Below are positions 62,289 to 64,000 of a stretch of 64,000 nucleotides of DNA, piece after piece. Both the position numbers and the translations under genes were made by a program. A model generated the notes under the pieces. That model searched no databases and was not told the origin of the DNA. It saw nothing but the letters and a program-made list of their open reading frames with translations. The stretch comes from Bacteroidales bacterium (GTDB lineage: Bacteria > Bacteroidota > Bacteroidia > Bacteroidales > Muribaculaceae), in assembly GCA_910575545.1 (NCBI GenBank), contig CAJTFH010000005.1, forward strand, positions 62,001 to 126,000, given 5' to 3'. Each line of letters begins with the position of its first letter. The stretch's first letter is position 1.

Positions 62289-64000
62289 ATGAAACAAGTA
62301 ATCACATTCATAATCGCATTGCTCTGCGCTTTATGTGCTTTGGCGCAGACAGAAGCTCCCGATTCAATATCGACACATGAGCTCCAAGAGATAGTAATCC
62401 AAGCTCCTAAAGTAATCCGGAAAGCCGATATGGATGTCTATCATCCTTCCAAAAGCGCGGTCGAAAACTCAAAGAACGGTATGCAGTTGCTCCGCAACAT
62501 AATGATACCGACATTAACCGTAAATGACGCTCTCGGTTCAATCAGTGCTGCCGGACAGTCGGTGCAGGTAAGAATCAACGGCAGGGTCGCATCCATTGAA
62601 CAGGTCAAAGCCCTTCTACCGGAAACGATCAAGCGTGTTGAATGGATTGACAATCCCGGACTGCGCTATAATGGGGCGAATTATGTGCTTAATGTCATAG
62701 TGGCTAACCCCACTCTCGGTGGTTCCCTAATGTTGCAGGCAAAGCCTGCATTGAATCAGAAATGGGGATATTATCAAGGAGATGCCAAGTTAAATATAGG
62801 TCGTGCACAATGGAGTGTTGGCGGTTATTTCAAACTCACGGATGAGATAAAAGCCCATCGAGAGTATGAGGAAACTTTCACTTATCCCAGCGGAACCTCA
62901 CTGACAAGAAAAGAGACGCCGCTTGGAGGAGAACTTGATAATTCACAGGGAGCGGCATGGATTACATATAACTATATAAAACCCGATACGACCATTTTCT
63001 ATGTGTCGTTGCATGCAAATCGCAATTTTTCTGATAAATGGCAGTTCAACGGTTTGTTAAACTTAAGCAACGGAGATGATGGCATAGACCTTATGGATTC
63101 CAGCGGAAGAATAGGCACCACTCCATCATTCTCAGCATATCTTGAACAGCATTTTGCCCATAAACAGACACTGGTCGTGGATTTCAGCGCATCTATGTAT
63201 GCCGGACATTCTTACTCAGATTATGTAGAGAAATATCCCGGTTCGACACATCTCATAAACGATATTCACACTTATATCAAGGACCGTAATCAAGCTTACG
63301 GATTAGAAGCAAACTATATTAAGCAATGGAGAGCCTCAAGATTTACCGCCGGAGTATCGTATACAGCCAATCGGAACCGCTCTACCTACGAGAATCTTGA
63401 CGGGGCGGTGTTCCATCAGCGTCAGGACAAGGCATATTTCTTTGCCGAATATTTTCACCGCATTAACAAGGTAACCTTGACCGGAGGCATAGGGGCGCAA
63501 TATACGTCATTCCTGTTCAAAGAGACAAGTCAGGGTAGCCGCTCATGGAATCTTCGTCCGCAGGCTACAGCGACATATTCGCCTAACCAGAATCATCAGT
63601 TACGTCTGAGTTTCACATCATGGCAGTCTGCCCCATCGCTCGCCGAAACCAATATAGCACCACAACAATTGGATGGATTCCAGTGGCGCATAGGGAATCC
63701 GAATCTGAAAACCTCATCATCATACATGCTCTCGCTGCGTTACAGTTATAATTTGCCACGCATCTCCGGCTCATTCGGCGTAAGAGAATTTACAAGTCCC
63801 AATGCCATAACTCCTTATCTTTATTGGGATAAAGACCGACTGATAACCGCATATGAGAACAGCAAAGGCCTGCAAAACATAAGTTTTTGGTTTGCGCCGC
63901 AGATAGAAGCTATTCCCTCATGGCTTGTAATATCAGGAACGATACAATACAGGGCAGAGCGTATGAAAGGCAATACATATAAACTATATAACCATTGCTG
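62289..64000 (+). CDS. Outer-membrane beta-barrel receptor, 3' end outside the window
   Basis: An open frame of 570 codons from 62289 runs to the window end without a stop. The signal peptide is MKQVITFIIALLCALCALAQ. Residues about 28-150 form a TonB-receptor plug-like region (LQEIVIQAPKVIRKADMD, VRINGRVASIEQVKALLP, IKRVEWIDNPGLRYNG, VLNVIV), followed by alternating barrel strands (WSVGGYFKL, AWITYNYIKPDTTIFYVSL, FTAGVSYTANRNRS). This is the OMP beta-barrel-3 type TonB-linked family, shorter than SusC. No SusD gene precedes it. Substrate unknown. Confidence 0.8.
   Translation, partial: MKQVITFIIALLCALCALAQTEAPDSISTHELQEIVIQAPKVIRKADMDVYHPSKSAVENSKNGMQLLRNIMIPTLTVNDALGSISAAGQSVQVRINGRVASIEQVKALLPETIKRVEWIDNPGLRYNGANYVLNVIVANPTLGGSLMLQAKPALNQKWGYYQGDAKLNIGRAQWSVGGYFKLTDEIKAHREYEETFTYPSGTSLTRKETPLGGELDNSQGAAWITYNYIKPDTTIFYVSLHANRNFSDKWQFNGLLNLSNGDDGIDLMDSSGRIGTTPSFSAYLEQHFAHKQTLVVDFSASMYAGHSYSDYVEKYPGSTHLINDIHTYIKDRNQAYGLEANYIKQWRASRFTAGVSYTANRNRSTYENLDGAVFHQRQDKAYFFAEYFHRINKVTLTGGIGAQYTSFLFKETSQGSRSWNLRPQATATYSPNQNHQLRLSFTSWQSAPSLAETNIAPQQLDGFQWRIGNPNLKTSSSYMLSLRYSYNLPRISGSFGVREFTSPNAITPYLYWDKDRLITAYENSKGLQNISFWFAPQIEAIPSWLVISGTIQYRAERMKGNTYKLYNHC

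Overview
The window looks like chromosomal DNA from a gut member of the Bacteroidales (phylum Bacteroidota). The evidence is SusC/SusD pairs, a hybrid two-component regulator, lipoproteins with acidic residues after the Cys, C10 peptidases, many short C-terminal tails of the type ending in GIYI..GKK, and promoters of the TTG/TAnnTTTG type. The moderate GC content and the mix of BspA-type repeats with glycan-use genes would suit Muribaculaceae, but that family assignment is inference. I found no rRNA, tRNA, CRISPR array or intact insertion sequence.

Layout. (1) 1-13.5 kb, minus strand: an Omp28/thioredoxin-like secreted protein, an unknown secreted protein, an acyltransferase-3 membrane enzyme, a 2019-residue C10 peptidase with BspA-type leucine-rich repeats, a hexapeptide O-acetyltransferase and a GH43-like lipoprotein. 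(2) 13.6-26.2 kb, plus strand: a polysaccharide utilisation operon (glutaminase-A-like protein, IPT/propeller lipoprotein, SusC, SusD, surface glycan-binding lipoprotein, GH76). (3) 26.4-39.8 kb, minus strand: a glutaminase-GH2 fusion, a second GH76, a purple-acid-phosphatase-like protein, GH92, GH43 and a second metallophosphoesterase; the last three overlap or nearly abut. (4) 40.0-51.3 kb, plus strand: a secreted protein made of two repeated halves, a full-length hybrid two-component regulator, a GH78 alpha-L-rhamnosidase and a META lipoprotein. (5) 51.6-60.0 kb, minus strand: a three-gene operon with a C10 peptidase between two large adhesin-like secreted proteins. (6) 60.0-64 kb: a 170-bp repeat also present at 2.0 kb, a PAS-like/LuxR-HTH regulator, a small Rossmann-like protein and the start of an outer-membrane beta-barrel receptor cut off by the window end.

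How it fits together. Regions 2-4 read as one alpha-mannan-directed system: two GH76 endo-mannanases, a GH92 with residues of an exo-alpha-1,2-mannosidase, and two phosphatases suggest phosphorylated mannan or mannoprotein (yeast-like) as substrate. Two glutaminase-A-like modules may act on the protein or on released peptide. Three promoters in these regions (upstream of 13804, 39753 and 40064) carry the same signal: TGAACA-type half-sites with a 21-bp period, the inner one exactly 31 bp from the -7 element. This is the best evidence that the separate operons form one regulon, and the hybrid regulator at 43048 is the obvious candidate to bind it. At 62.2 kb a second tidy regulatory design appears: two identical 21-bp inverted arms, each 17 bp from a divergent -7 element.
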